A DNA stretch of 64,000 nt from Bacteroidota bacterium (GTDB lineage: Bacteria; Bacteroidota; Bacteroidia; Flavobacteriales; Weeksellaceae), in NCBI GenBank assembly GCA_023461035.1, contig JAEWOD010000033.1:53572-117571 (forward strand). The letters run 5' to 3'. Shown here in pieces: positions 18,676-26,970 of this stretch. The translations under genes and the position numbers were made by a program. Within the stretch, counting starts at the first letter, position 1; each line of letters opens with the position of its first letter. The notes below the pieces were generated by a model. That model was not told the origin of the DNA. It made no database searches and saw only the letters and a program-made list of their open reading frames with translations.

Positions 18676-18786
18676 CAACTTGAAATTATAAAATTGAATG
18701 TAATGAGCCAAACAATAAAGTTGATTTCAACTGAGTTTTTTACTGGCGAATTCCATCTGACCTTAAAAATCAATAATTAGTAACCG

Positions 18787-20055
18787 ATGAAAATCAAAAG
18801 CGTATTTGTCGCATTGGGCATGATAGGAATAGGGTTTAACGGGTTTGCTCAAAGCATTTCTACTTCCCCTTATTCTTCATTTGGAGTAGGAAATTTACTT
18901 TTTGACAATAATATAGAGCAAGCTGCCATGGGTGGGATTTCGGTTTTTAACACCAATCCTTACAACGCAAGCGCTAACTTTTTTAACCCCGCAGCCAACA
19001 GAGATTTGGCAGCAACATCTTTCGATTTTGGGGTCAATACCCACATGAGTCAGTTTGATGACGGAAACAGCGTTTCCAAAAAAAGCACAACCTTTATCTC
19101 TAACATTTCCCTGGCTTTTCCTGTCGGGTCCAAAGCCCGCGCAGGATTTGGGTTTCAACCTTATTCTTCCATCGGATATGATTTATCCACCATTACAGAA
19201 GGAGAGGAGCTCAATTTTCGTAACGACTACAAAGGCGATGGCGGGATAAATTCCTTTCATGTAATGGGTTCCTATAATGTCACGCCGGAATTTTCCGTGG
19301 GATTGCGTGCCAATTATTTATTTGGGGATTTGAACCGCACACAAGTCATCACCACAGAAGGTCTGGCGCTGGTGACGGATTATTCTTATGAAGCAAAACT
19401 AAGCGGATTCCAATTTACCGCCGGGACTTTTTATTCTAAAAAAATTGGCACAAACAAACATTTTGAAGCCGGTGGAACTTATACGCTTGGCGCCAATGTC
19501 AATGCCAAAATTGAGGATCTGACTTCAACTTATATGGTGTTGGACAACGTTCCTCAAAACATTGATACGATTCAATACCATAAAATATATGGCGATATGA
19601 AACTTCCGCAATCTGTTTCAATCGGTGCTTCCTATCGCAAAGATTTGCACTGGATGTTTGGAGCACAATTGGATTGGGGAGATTGGGGCGGATATAAATT
19701 GGATGAAGATGATAATTCAAACATAGATACCCGGTTCAGGGTTTCGGCCGGAGGTTATTGGATTCCCGATTTTAACAGTTACAAAAGTTATTTTAATCGT
19801 GTGACCTATCGTTTGGGTGGATTTTACGAAGCTACTCCTTTACAATTTGGCGATGTCGGAATCAAAAAATACGGTATGACCCTGGGATTTGGATTTCCGG
19901 TCGGCAAAGACCGCGATGCCTCTATGTTGAATTTGGCTGTCGAATTGGGACAATTGGGTAAAGTCAATTCTGTGGTTATTCGGGAGAATTATGCCAACGT
20001 AAAAATTGGATTTACTTTGAACGATATTTGGTTTAGAAAACGAGTGATCGACTAA
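18787..20055 (+). CDS. Outer-membrane beta-barrel protein (FadL/PorV-like), function unknown
   Basis: 422 aa. Signal peptide MKIKSVFVALGMIGIGFNGFAQ, then SPYSSFGVGNLLFDNN and NPASAN-like segment NPAANRDLAATS common to Bacteroidota barrels of the FadL/PorV superfamily, followed by alternating amphipathic beta strands to the end (terminal KIGFTLNDIWFRKRVID). Such proteins sit in the outer membrane; several in this group support T9SS or transport, but no specific role can be assigned. It is followed 9 bp later by lptC and the pair probably share a transcript, which fits an envelope-biogenesis context. Confidence 0.7.
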   Translation: MKIKSVFVALGMIGIGFNGFAQSISTSPYSSFGVGNLLFDNNIEQAAMGGISVFNTNPYNASANFFNPAANRDLAATSFDFGVNTHMSQFDDGNSVSKKSTTFISNISLAFPVGSKARAGFGFQPYSSIGYDLSTITEGEELNFRNDYKGDGGINSFHVMGSYNVTPEFSVGLRANYLFGDLNRTQVITTEGLALVTDYSYEAKLSGFQFTAGTFYSKKIGTNKHFEAGGTYTLGANVNAKIEDLTSTYMVLDNVPQNIDTIQYHKIYGDMKLPQSVSIGASYRKDLHWMFGAQLDWGDWGGYKLDEDDNSNIDTRFRVSAGGYWIPDFNSYKSYFNRVTYRLGGFYEATPLQFGDVGIKKYGMTLGFGFPVGKDRDASMLNLAVELGQLGKVNSVVIRENYANVKIGFTLNDIWFRKRVID

Positions 20056-20064
20056 TTCGTTCAG

Positions 20065-20646
20065 ATGGCATCCCAACCTTTCTTTTCTTTATTTTTTTTA
20101 CGCAAAAGATGGTTGCCCGTTTATCTGGTGGTTTTTGTTTTTGCCTGTACCAAAACAGAAGATGTAGATTTTTCCAAACGGAAAAAAGATTTCCCCAGTC
20201 GTTCTCTGGTAAATGCCAATGTAATTTTTAAAGATTCCGGATTTTTAAAAATAAATCTTCGGTCGCCTTTGATTGAAGAGTACGCCATGATCGATACGCC
20301 TTACACCAAATTTCCAAAAGGTCTGGAAATGGATTTTTACAATAAAAATCCGGATTCGCCGGGATATTTACGCGCCAATTGGGCATTGATGAACGAAATG
20401 AAAGGTTGGTATGAAGGACGTGGAGACGTGGTGGTCATCAACGAAAAAGGAGATACTTTAAAAACCCAAAAACTTTTTTGGAATAAAAAGAAAAGAAGCA
20501 TTTTTACAAATGACACGGTTTATATCATCTCAAAAGAAGGGGATTCGCTGCAAGCCAATAACGGTTTGGAAGCAAAAGATGATTTAAGCGAATATATGTT
20601 ATTTAACAATCAGGGAATTAAATTCTATAAAGATGAAAAATTCTGA
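20065..20646 (+). CDS. lptC: LPS export ABC transporter periplasmic protein LptC
   Basis: 193 aa. An N-terminal hydrophobic anchor (WLPVYLVVFVFAC) contains a possible lipobox with Cys at about residue 29, followed by a beta-rich LptC domain (VNANVIFKDSGFLKINLRSP ... GDTLKTQKLFWNKKKRSIFT ... SLQANNGLEAKDD). LptC takes LPS from the LptBFG transporter in the inner membrane and passes it to LptA. Length and the Bacteroidota motif TLKTQKLFWN fit well. It lies between the barrel gene and the PpiD-like gene, the usual neighbourhood in Flavobacteriia. An LptF/G-type permease is encoded at 45571. Confidence 0.85.
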   Translation: MASQPFFSLFFLRKRWLPVYLVVFVFACTKTEDVDFSKRKKDFPSRSLVNANVIFKDSGFLKINLRSPLIEEYAMIDTPYTKFPKGLEMDFYNKNPDSPGYLRANWALMNEMKGWYEGRGDVVVINEKGDTLKTQKLFWNKKKRSIFTNDTVYIISKEGDSLQANNGLEAKDDLSEYMLFNNQGIKFYKDEKF

Positions 20647-20779
20647 TTTCTTCCGGTTTGTTAATCGGAAATTAGAATTTAAAGCGTTCATTTTCAAAAT
20701 TTATGGGTTTCAAATTTTCAAATTGATTTAATTATTGTAATTTCGCCAACCAAAAATTTAATATTTAAGACACAAGATA

Positions 20780-22963
20780 ATGGCAATTTTAGGAGATATC
20801 CGCAAACAAACCTGGTTACTGGTAGTAGTAATCGGGGTCGCAATGTTGGCATTTGTAGCCGGTGATTTATTTAGCGAGAATTCTGTAGTAAAACGCATTT
20901 TTACGGGAGACCCAAATGAAGTGGGGAACATAAATGGCGAGTCCATTTCCGTAGCAGAATTCATCAATGCTCAATCTGCCGCCAGCTCCAATCAAAATAA
21001 TTTATCTCAAAACCAGGTTTCACAACAAGTTTGGAATAATCTGATTACCAAAAAAATCATCTTGGCACAGGCCGAAAAAGCAGGCTTGGAAGTGAGTGAT
21101 GAAGAAGTTTGGTCTTATATGGCTAAACAATATGGTATGGTGGATGCCGCCGAATTGAAAAACCAAGTAGGCCAGTTAAAATCTCAGGCCGAAAAAGGTG
21201 TTCAGGGAACAGGGCAAGCTTACCAGAATTTCATCATGATGTTTGAAGAGTCCAAACCTAATTTGTTGCGTCAAAAATATATGGATTTGGTAACAATGGG
21301 TGTTGCTACTACTTCAAAAGAAGCTGAATTTCAACAGGTTGGAAACATTCAAAACGCAACCATTGATTATGCCTTTGCTTCTTATGATGATTTAAAAAAG
21401 AAATATGATGTCAAAATCACCGATGACGAAATCAATGCATACATAAAAAAATTCCCTAAATTTTATGAAAGCGAAGCAACTGTAGATTTGAGTTATGTTT
21501 ATTTCCCTGCTCAACCTTCTGCTGAAGATGAACAAAGCGCATTGAACGACATTAAAAAATATTTAACAGGAAGTACTTCTGTAGATAAAGTAAACAATAT
21601 CACAGACACGATTCCGTCCTTTGCAAACGCAAGCAATGACTCTGTTTATGTTGCCAAATATTCAGAACGTCCATTTACAAGTCAGTTTATCACCAGAAAT
21701 GAGATTCAACAATATGCTTCCCAATTGCCGGAGGACTATGTAAATTTCCTGATGACAGGAAGCCAAGGACAAATAGGAGGGCCGTTTAAAACCGGAAACG
21801 CTTACCAATTGGTGAAAATTTCCAAAACAAAAGAAATAGCAGATTCTATCAATTCCAGCCACGTTTTAATTACATACAAAGGCGCCGGAAACGAATCGGC
21901 AACCAGAACACGCGATGAAGCCAAAGCATTGGCTGATAGTATCGTAGCCAAAGCAAATGCAGGTAATTTTACCACATTGGTTGAACAATATTCAGAAGAT
22001 CCGGGTTCAAAAGTTAAAAACGGAAACATCGGTTGGACAAGCCGCAGCGCACAAAACATCGCGCCTGAATACCTGCAATTCCTAAACACACATAAAACAG
22101 GAGAAATCGGATTGACCGAATCCCGTTTCGGATATCACATCATCAAAATAGACGGTGTGAAAAATACAACGGGTTATCAATTTGCAAACATCCTGAAAGA
22201 AATCAAACCTTCTCAAGGAACTTCTGACAAAAACTTCTCGGATGCCCGGACTTTTGCGCAAGATGTTCAAGGAAAATCTCTAAATGATTTTGCCAATTTG
22301 GCACAGAAAAAAGGCTTCAATTATAATACGGCAGACAATGTAACGCGTTATTATACCCAACCTTTGGTTGACCCATCAACAGGGTTCAGCAATGAAAAGG
22401 ACAATGATATTTTGAAATGGGCATTCAGCAAAGACACCAAACCGGGAAGCTCTTTCCTTTTCTCCACGACCAACGAAGACCAGATCATCGTTTATGTGGC
22501 TTCCAAATCTCCTAAAGGATTGGCGACAGCTAAATCCGTAAGACAAGAAGTAGAGCCGATTTTGATTCATCAGAAATTGGTGGAAGAGGTCAATAAAAAA
22601 TTGGGAGCGAATCCTAGTTTAGATGCTTTTGCTTCAAATTTTGGTGCCGTAAAAGGAAATTCTTCCATTACATTTGGCTCTGCCCAAATTGCAGGAAAAG
22701 GAGCGGAACCAAACGTTGCAGGAGCTGCTTTCGGACTAAAACCGGGCGCTGTTTCCAAAGCAATTAAAGGAAATACGGGTGTATATGTTATTCAGGTTAA
22801 AACTCTGGCAGAAGCACCAAAAGTGGAAGATGCTACATTCCTGATTGACCAAATTGACCAACAGACAAAACAAAAAATGACACAACAATTAATCCCGTCT
22901 ATCATCATGTCATCTGACATTAATGATTCCAGAATGGAAAAACTGGACAGACAACAGATGTAA
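20780..22963 (+). CDS. Membrane-anchored peptidyl-prolyl isomerase, SurA/PpiD-like
   Basis: 727 aa. One N-terminal transmembrane segment (TWLLVVVIGVAMLAFVAGDL), a SurA_N-like helical chaperone domain (about 55-200), a parvulin-type rotamase domain (about 355-450, from SSHVLITYKG to FGYHIIKIDG, with GGNIGW-like NGNIGWTS), and a C-terminal helical/periplasmic part. PpiD-type proteins help fold outer-membrane and secreted proteins at the periplasmic side of the inner membrane. It ends with a good intrinsic terminator at 22985. Position after lptC is typical of the class. Whether it is named ppiD or surA-like differs between annotations. Confidence 0.9.
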   Translation: MAILGDIRKQTWLLVVVIGVAMLAFVAGDLFSENSVVKRIFTGDPNEVGNINGESISVAEFINAQSAASSNQNNLSQNQVSQQVWNNLITKKIILAQAEKAGLEVSDEEVWSYMAKQYGMVDAAELKNQVGQLKSQAEKGVQGTGQAYQNFIMMFEESKPNLLRQKYMDLVTMGVATTSKEAEFQQVGNIQNATIDYAFASYDDLKKKYDVKITDDEINAYIKKFPKFYESEATVDLSYVYFPAQPSAEDEQSALNDIKKYLTGSTSVDKVNNITDTIPSFANASNDSVYVAKYSERPFTSQFITRNEIQQYASQLPEDYVNFLMTGSQGQIGGPFKTGNAYQLVKISKTKEIADSINSSHVLITYKGAGNESATRTRDEAKALADSIVAKANAGNFTTLVEQYSEDPGSKVKNGNIGWTSRSAQNIAPEYLQFLNTHKTGEIGLTESRFGYHIIKIDGVKNTTGYQFANILKEIKPSQGTSDKNFSDARTFAQDVQGKSLNDFANLAQKKGFNYNTADNVTRYYTQPLVDPSTGFSNEKDNDILKWAFSKDTKPGSSFLFSTTNEDQIIVYVASKSPKGLATAKSVRQEVEPILIHQKLVEEVNKKLGANPSLDAFASNFGAVKGNSSITFGSAQIAGKGAEPNVAGAAFGLKPGAVSKAIKGNTGVYVIQVKTLAEAPKVEDATFLIDQIDQQTKQKMTQQLIPSIIMSSDINDSRMEKLDRQQM

Positions 22964-22984
22964 TTAATGTTTTAAAAATAGAAA

Positions 22985-23009
22985 GCCGGAGTTTAGCTCC
23001 GGTTTTTTT
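22985..23009 (+). terminator. Intrinsic terminator of the PpiD-like gene
   Basis: Stem CCGGAG/CTCCGG with a 5-nt loop, followed by seven T, 22 bp after the stop codon. Confidence 0.9.
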
Positions 23010-23069
23010 ATGGAGTTTATTGGACTCGGACAGAGAATGAATAAAAAACTTTAGTATTTTTTAAATCTA

Positions 23070-23100
23070 TTTGCTGAATATAAAAATTCGTGTATATTTG
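23070..23100 (+). promoter_or_regulatory. Promoter of the tRNA-Asp/tRNA-Leu unit
   Basis: TTTG at 23070-23073, exactly 19 bp, then TATATTTG at 23093-23100: a perfect match to the Bacteroidota housekeeping consensus. RNA start expected near 23107, 10 bp before tRNA-Asp. Confidence 0.85.
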
Positions 23101-23116
23101 CAGTCCAAAATTGACT

Positions 23117-23190
23117 GATCCGGTAGTTCAGTTGGTTAGAATACCTGCCTGTCACGCAGGTGGTCGCGGGTTCGAGTCCCGTCCGGATCG
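23117..23190 (+). tRNA. tRNA-Asp (GTC)
   Basis: 74 nt. Acceptor GATCCGG/CCGGATC with discriminator G; anticodon stem CCTGC/GCAGG around loop CTGTCAC giving anticodon GTC; T arm GGGTTCGAGTCCC. No encoded CCA. Confidence 0.97.
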
Positions 23191-23193
23191 CAA

Positions 23194-23221
23194 AAGCTCT
23201 TCAGAAATGAGGGGCTTTTTT
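23194..23221 (+). terminator. Hairpin with U-tract between tRNA-Asp and tRNA-Leu
   Basis: Stem AAGCTCTTCA/TGAGGGGCTT (10 bp with two G-U pairs), GAAA tetraloop, then six T. It begins 4 bp after tRNA-Asp and ends 5 bp before tRNA-Leu, so it either attenuates tRNA-Leu or acts as a processing hairpin. Confidence 0.75.
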
Positions 23222-23226
23222 ATTCA

Positions 23227-23308
23227 GCCCAAGTGTTGAAATTGGTAGACAAGCTAGTTTCAGGTTCTAGTGTTGAAAGACGTGCTGGTTCGAGTCCGGT
23301 CTTGGGCA
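23227..23308 (+). tRNA. tRNA-Leu (CAG)
   Basis: 82 nt with a long variable arm (type II). Acceptor GCCCAAG/CTTGGGC, discriminator A. Anticodon stem CTAGT / TCTAG encloses loop TTCAGGT, anticodon CAG; the last pair of the stem (31-39) is a T-T mismatch. T arm GGTTCGAGTCC. No promoter of its own is visible between it and tRNA-Asp. Confidence 0.93.
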
Positions 23309-23343
23309 CAAAAAAAGGAGAACGGTTAAGTTCTCCTTTTTGT
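23309..23343. terminator. Bidirectional terminator between tRNA-Leu and the gene at 23359
   Basis: Stem AAAAAGGAGAAC/GTTCTCCTTTTT (12 bp, 6-nt loop), with T runs on both strands. It ends the tRNA unit on the plus strand and the convergent gene on the minus strand. Confidence 0.88.
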
Positions 23344-23358
23344 TTCTATGAGTTTATA

Positions 23359-23874
23359 TTAGAACTGATAGGCAATTCCGAAACCGTCACCATTTACATT
23401 TAGCCTCAACTCAGAAACCTCAGTTTCATTCAGGCCATTTTCAATTTCAATCCCCTTTTTGATGTTTTTGGAATAACCCATCCATAGTGGAATGCTGGTT
23501 AAGGTAATTCCGGCTCCAATCCCCGCAATTGTCCATCCCAAATTTCTATCACGCTTTTCAAAAGTATCCCATGGCTCCCCTTTCCCCTGATCATGAACCG
23601 AAACCACCACTCCAATTCCAAATCCGACACAAAATGAACCTGTGTAAGTAATGATTTCAGCAAAAGTTTTATTGGTTCTGGCCTTTTTTATACGGTCAAT
23701 TGCCTCTTGGTTACTGAAAACCTGTTTGTATTGATTCAGTTTATAACCTTCTCCATCTTTGATAAAGAAATTCTTTCCACTTGTTCCCAATTCTATTTTT
23801 CCGGTTGAAACTTCTTCTACCTGTGAAAACCCCAAGACAGGAATGAGCAACAATGCAAATACTAATTTTTTCAT
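23359..23874 (-). CDS. Secreted or envelope protein of unknown function
   Basis: 171 aa. Signal peptide MKKLVFALLLIPVLGFSQ, a 45-residue polar part, then two hydrophobic glycine-rich stretches (GSFCVGFGIGVVVSV at about 85 and GWTIAGIGAGITLTSIPLW at about 115) separated by a charged loop, and a beta-like C-terminal end (LRLNVNGDGFGIAYQF). The final aromatic residue after a strand is seen in small outer-membrane proteins, but the two glycine-rich segments look more like membrane helices. I do not recognise the family. Convergent with the tRNA unit and ends at a shared terminator. Confidence 0.6.
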   Translation of the reverse strand: MKKLVFALLLIPVLGFSQVEEVSTGKIELGTSGKNFFIKDGEGYKLNQYKQVFSNQEAIDRIKKARTNKTFAEIITYTGSFCVGFGIGVVVSVHDQGKGEPWDTFEKRDRNLGWTIAGIGAGITLTSIPLWMGYSKNIKKGIEIENGLNETEVSELRLNVNGDGFGIAYQF

Positions 23875-23901
23875 GTTAAGTTAATTAATTTGGCGGCGAA
23901 T

Positions 23902-25899
23902 TTACAACAATTCTTCATCCACCAAATTTGGCAAAGTAACTTTTAACAATGGTTCGTCTTCCATCGCACGTTTGATGGCAAAAATAGCTTCATCATTTCT
24001 TGCCCAACTTCTTCGTGCAATGCCGTTATTTACATCCCAATGCAACATGGATTTTAGTCTTTGTTCTGCTTCCGGAGTTCCATCCAGCAACATCCCGAAA
24101 CCACCATTGATCACTTCGCCCCAGCCTACTCCTCCTCCATTGTGGATGGAAACCCAGGTCGCACCACGGAAACTGTCGCCAATAACGTTGTGAATTGCCA
24201 TATCGGCCGTAAATTTAGAACCATCATAGATGTTAGAAGTTTCACGGAAAGGTGAATCCGTTCCCGAAACATCATGATGGTCACGCCCTAAAACAACCGG
24301 CCCGATTTCGCCTTTGGCTATTGCATCATTAAATGCTTTGGCAATTTTAATTCGCCCTTCGGCATCGGCATAAAGGATTCTCGCTTGCGAACCCACAACC
24401 AATTTATTTTCCTGTGCGCCTTTTATCCAAGTGATATTGTCCTGCATTTGCTGACGGATTTCATCTGGAGAATTTTGCATGATTTCTTCCAAAACCTGAC
24501 AAGCCATTTCATCCGTCTTCTGTAAATCTTCCGGTTTTCCACTCGTACAAACCCATCTAAACGGCCCAAATCCATAATCGAAACACATCGGTCCCATAAT
24601 GTCCTGTACATAGCTCGGATATTTAAAATCAATTCCGTTTTCTGCCATCACGTCGGCTCCGGCGCGGCTTGCCTCCAGCAGAAAGGCATTTCCATAATCG
24701 AAGAAATAAGTTCCTTTTGCGGTGTGTTTATTGACCGAATCTGCATGACGACGTAAAGATTCCTGCACTTTTTCTTTGAATAATTCGGGATTTTCAGCCA
24801 TCATCTGATTGGATTCTTCAAATGAAAGTCCGGCGGGATAGTACCCTCCAGCCCATGGATTGTGCAGCGACGTTTGGTCAGATCCCAAATCGATGTAAAG
24901 ATTTTCTTCATCAAATTTCTCCCAAACATCGACTACGTTTCCGTCATACGCAATGGAAACAACTTCTTGCTTTTCTTTGGCTTCGCGAACTCTTTTCACC
25001 AATTCATCCAAATCCGAAATCACTTCGTCCACCCAACCTTGTTCGTGTCGTTTGTAAGTTGCTGCCGGATTTACCTCAGCCGTAACCGAAACAACTCCAG
25101 CTATATTTCCGGCTTTGGGTTGTGCGCCACTCATTCCTCCTAAGCCTGCCGTCACAAAAAGCCTCACCCCAGCCCTCTCCCCTTTGGGGAGAGTTGGAGA
25201 GGGGATTTTCCGGACTCCATTTAATAGCGTAATCGTCGTTCCGTGAACGATTCCTTGTGGGCCGATGTACATATAACTCCCGGCCGTCATTTGTCCGTAT
25301 TGAGAAACGCCCAATGCGTTGAATTTTTCCCAATCATCGGGTTTTGAATAATTCGGAATCACCATCCCATTTGTTACGACTACTCTTGGTGCATTTTTAT
25401 GCGAAGGAAATAATCCAAGCGGATGCCCGGAATACATCACCAAAGTTTGTTCGTCTGTCATTTCCGACAAATATTTCATCGTCAAAAGATATTGCGCCCA
25501 ATTCTGAAAAACCGCACCGTTTCCTCCGTATGTGATTAACTCTTCCGGATGCTGTGCCACAGCAGGATCGAGATTGTTTTGAATCATCAATTGGATGGCT
25601 TTTGCTTGTTGGCATTTTCCGGGATATTCGGAAATGGGACGAGCAAAAATCTCATAATCGGGACGAAAACGATACATATAAATCCGTCCGTATTTTTCCA
25701 ATTCTGATTTGAATTCAGGCAATAGTTCTGCGTGAAACTTCGGTTCGAAATAACGCAACGCGTTTTTTAAAGCCAGTTTTTTCTCCTCTTCCGAAAGGAT
25801 TTCTTTTCGTTTTGGCGCATGACTGAATTTCTCATTGAGCGGTTTCAATGAGGGTAAACCTGTGGGTATTCCTTGTTGTATTTGTTGTTGGAAAGTCAT
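23902..25899 (-). CDS. hutU: Urocanate hydratase (carries an in-frame repeat insertion)
   Basis: 665 aa, the long Bacteroidota form. Motifs: YGGNGAVFQNWAQYLL, YSGHPLGLFPSHKNAPRV, GQMTAGSYMYIGPQGIVHGT, VTAGLGGMSGAQPKAGNIAG (NAD binding), and MGPMCFDYGFGPFRWVCTSG near the catalytic region. It converts urocanate to imidazolone propionate, the second step of histidine breakdown, using bound NAD+ as electrophile. Residues about 228-244 (IPSPTLPKGERAGVRL) are encoded by a dispersed palindromic DNA repeat (25161-25207) inserted without breaking the frame, in the loop just before VTAGLGG. The start codon follows the stop of the nuclease gene with no gap (TAAATG), so translation is coupled. Third gene of the hutH-nuclease-hutU unit. 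Confidence 0.95.
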   Translation of the reverse strand: MTFQQQIQQGIPTGLPSLKPLNEKFSHAPKRKEILSEEEKKLALKNALRYFEPKFHAELLPEFKSELEKYGRIYMYRFRPDYEIFARPISEYPGKCQQAKAIQLMIQNNLDPAVAQHPEELITYGGNGAVFQNWAQYLLTMKYLSEMTDEQTLVMYSGHPLGLFPSHKNAPRVVVTNGMVIPNYSKPDDWEKFNALGVSQYGQMTAGSYMYIGPQGIVHGTTITLLNGVRKIPSPTLPKGERAGVRLFVTAGLGGMSGAQPKAGNIAGVVSVTAEVNPAATYKRHEQGWVDEVISDLDELVKRVREAKEKQEVVSIAYDGNVVDVWEKFDEENLYIDLGSDQTSLHNPWAGGYYPAGLSFEESNQMMAENPELFKEKVQESLRRHADSVNKHTAKGTYFFDYGNAFLLEASRAGADVMAENGIDFKYPSYVQDIMGPMCFDYGFGPFRWVCTSGKPEDLQKTDEMACQVLEEIMQNSPDEIRQQMQDNITWIKGAQENKLVVGSQARILYADAEGRIKIAKAFNDAIAKGEIGPVVLGRDHHDVSGTDSPFRETSNIYDGSKFTADMAIHNVIGDSFRGATWVSIHNGGGVGWGEVINGGFGMLLDGTPEAEQRLKSMLHWDVNNGIARRSWARNDEAIFAIKRAMEDEPLLKVTLPNLVDEELL
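25161..25207. repeat. Dispersed GC-rich palindromic repeat inside hutU
   Basis: Core CTCTCCCC-TTT-GGGGAGAG with flanks GCCTCACCCCAGC and TTGGAGAGGGG. The same design (pyrimidine arm, TTT or AAA centre, purine arm, then a GGGG-AGG tail) recurs at 41589-41619, 41673-41710 and 53777-53808. Here it is read in frame as about 16 residues of HutU. Confidence 0.85.
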
Positions 25900-26910
25900 T
25901 TATTTTAAGTTTTTCAATTCGTTTTCAATTTCTTCAATGGTCGGAAGGGATGATTTTAAATTTTCAGGTAGTTGTTGTGTAATTTGGAATTCGCTCACGC
26001 CTATTGGTTTTTGAATTCCCCTCAAAGCAAATTCGGCTTCTATACTATTTTTCTGTTTACATAAAAGCAATCCAATCGTTGGCTTATCGTCTTCTTGTTT
26101 TACCAAACTATCGACTGCTGAAAGGTAAAAGTTTAATTTCCCGGTGTACTCCGGTTGGAATTTATTGTTTTTCAACTCGATGACCACATAGCATTTTAAT
26201 CTCGTGTGGTAAAATAACAGGTCGATGTAATAGTCGTTCTCTGCTATTTTTAAATGATATTGTTGTCCTATAAAAGCAAAGCCCTTTCCGAGTTCCAGCA
26301 AAAACTTTTGTACTTGTTTGACCAACTGATTTTCTATGTCTTTTTCGCGATAATCTTCATCCAAACTCAAAAAATCAAATATATAAGGGTCTTTAAATGT
26401 TTGTTGAATAAGCTCTGAATGGTGGATAGGTAGTGTTTCTGAAAAATTGGAAACCGATTTTCCCTGTCGTAGATAAAGTTGATTCTTAATTTGATTTGAT
26501 AGCGTTTCCCTGCTCCATTGGTTTTCTACACATTGTTCCGCATACCAAAAGCGTATTTCCCGGTCTTTGAGTTTTTCAATCAACAAAATATTATGTCCCC
26601 AAGGCAATTTTGCAACAGCTTGTTGCAAAATTGAATCTTCCGGATATTCTATCGCAAAACGTAACATATATGCCAAATTTCGTTCGGAATAACCTTTCAA
26701 ATCAGAGAATTCATTTTTTAAATCCATCGCCAATCTTGGAATTACTTTTGACGACCAACCCTCTTCTGATTGCCTTTCTGCAATCATTTTCCCGGTTTGC
26801 CAATAAAGCATAATCATCTCGGCATTTACCGCCAAAACGGCTCTCGTCCGCGCACCTTGAATGGCAGATTTGATTTCGTTTAAAAGTAAATTATAATTAA
26901 CGGGTTCCAT
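25900..26910 (-). CDS. PDDEXK nuclease-domain protein of the YhcG/DUF1016 family
   Basis: 336 aa. The N-terminal half (LLNEIKSAIQGARTRAVLAV, LYWQTGKMIAERQ, GYSERNLAYMLRFA) is the DUF1016 winged-helix-like region; the C-terminal half holds a PDDEXK-like core with DYYIDLLFYHTRLKCYVVIE followed by LK, which supplies the D...E-x-K residues at about 228-245. Proteins of this family are widespread and linked to nucleic-acid processing or defence, but no activity is established for this one. It lies in the same direction between hutH (60 bp upstream) and hutU (0 bp downstream), which is not a histidine-catabolism gene arrangement I know. Confidence 0.85.
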   Translation of the reverse strand: MEPVNYNLLLNEIKSAIQGARTRAVLAVNAEMIMLYWQTGKMIAERQSEEGWSSKVIPRLAMDLKNEFSDLKGYSERNLAYMLRFAIEYPEDSILQQAVAKLPWGHNILLIEKLKDREIRFWYAEQCVENQWSRETLSNQIKNQLYLRQGKSVSNFSETLPIHHSELIQQTFKDPYIFDFLSLDEDYREKDIENQLVKQVQKFLLELGKGFAFIGQQYHLKIAENDYYIDLLFYHTRLKCYVVIELKNNKFQPEYTGKLNFYLSAVDSLVKQEDDKPTIGLLLCKQKNSIEAEFALRGIQKPIGVSEFQITQQLPENLKSSLPTIEEIENELKNLK

Positions 26911-26970
26911 TTGCTTAGGGTTTAATCAGTCGGAGTTTCCTGTTGTAATTGATGATGAAAAGTCAATTTT

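Noticed and set aside
18703..18780. 25-codon ORF (MSQTIKLISTEFFTGEFHLT...) between the promoter and the barrel gene
   Set aside because: No conservation can be judged and length is within chance. It lies in the predicted leader, so a regulatory peptide is conceivable but unsupported.
25140..25220. Frameshift or assembly error in hutU around the GC-rich stretch
   Set aside because: The frame continues without stop and both flanks are normal HutU; the extra residues coincide exactly with a repeat seen elsewhere, so insertion is the better explanation.
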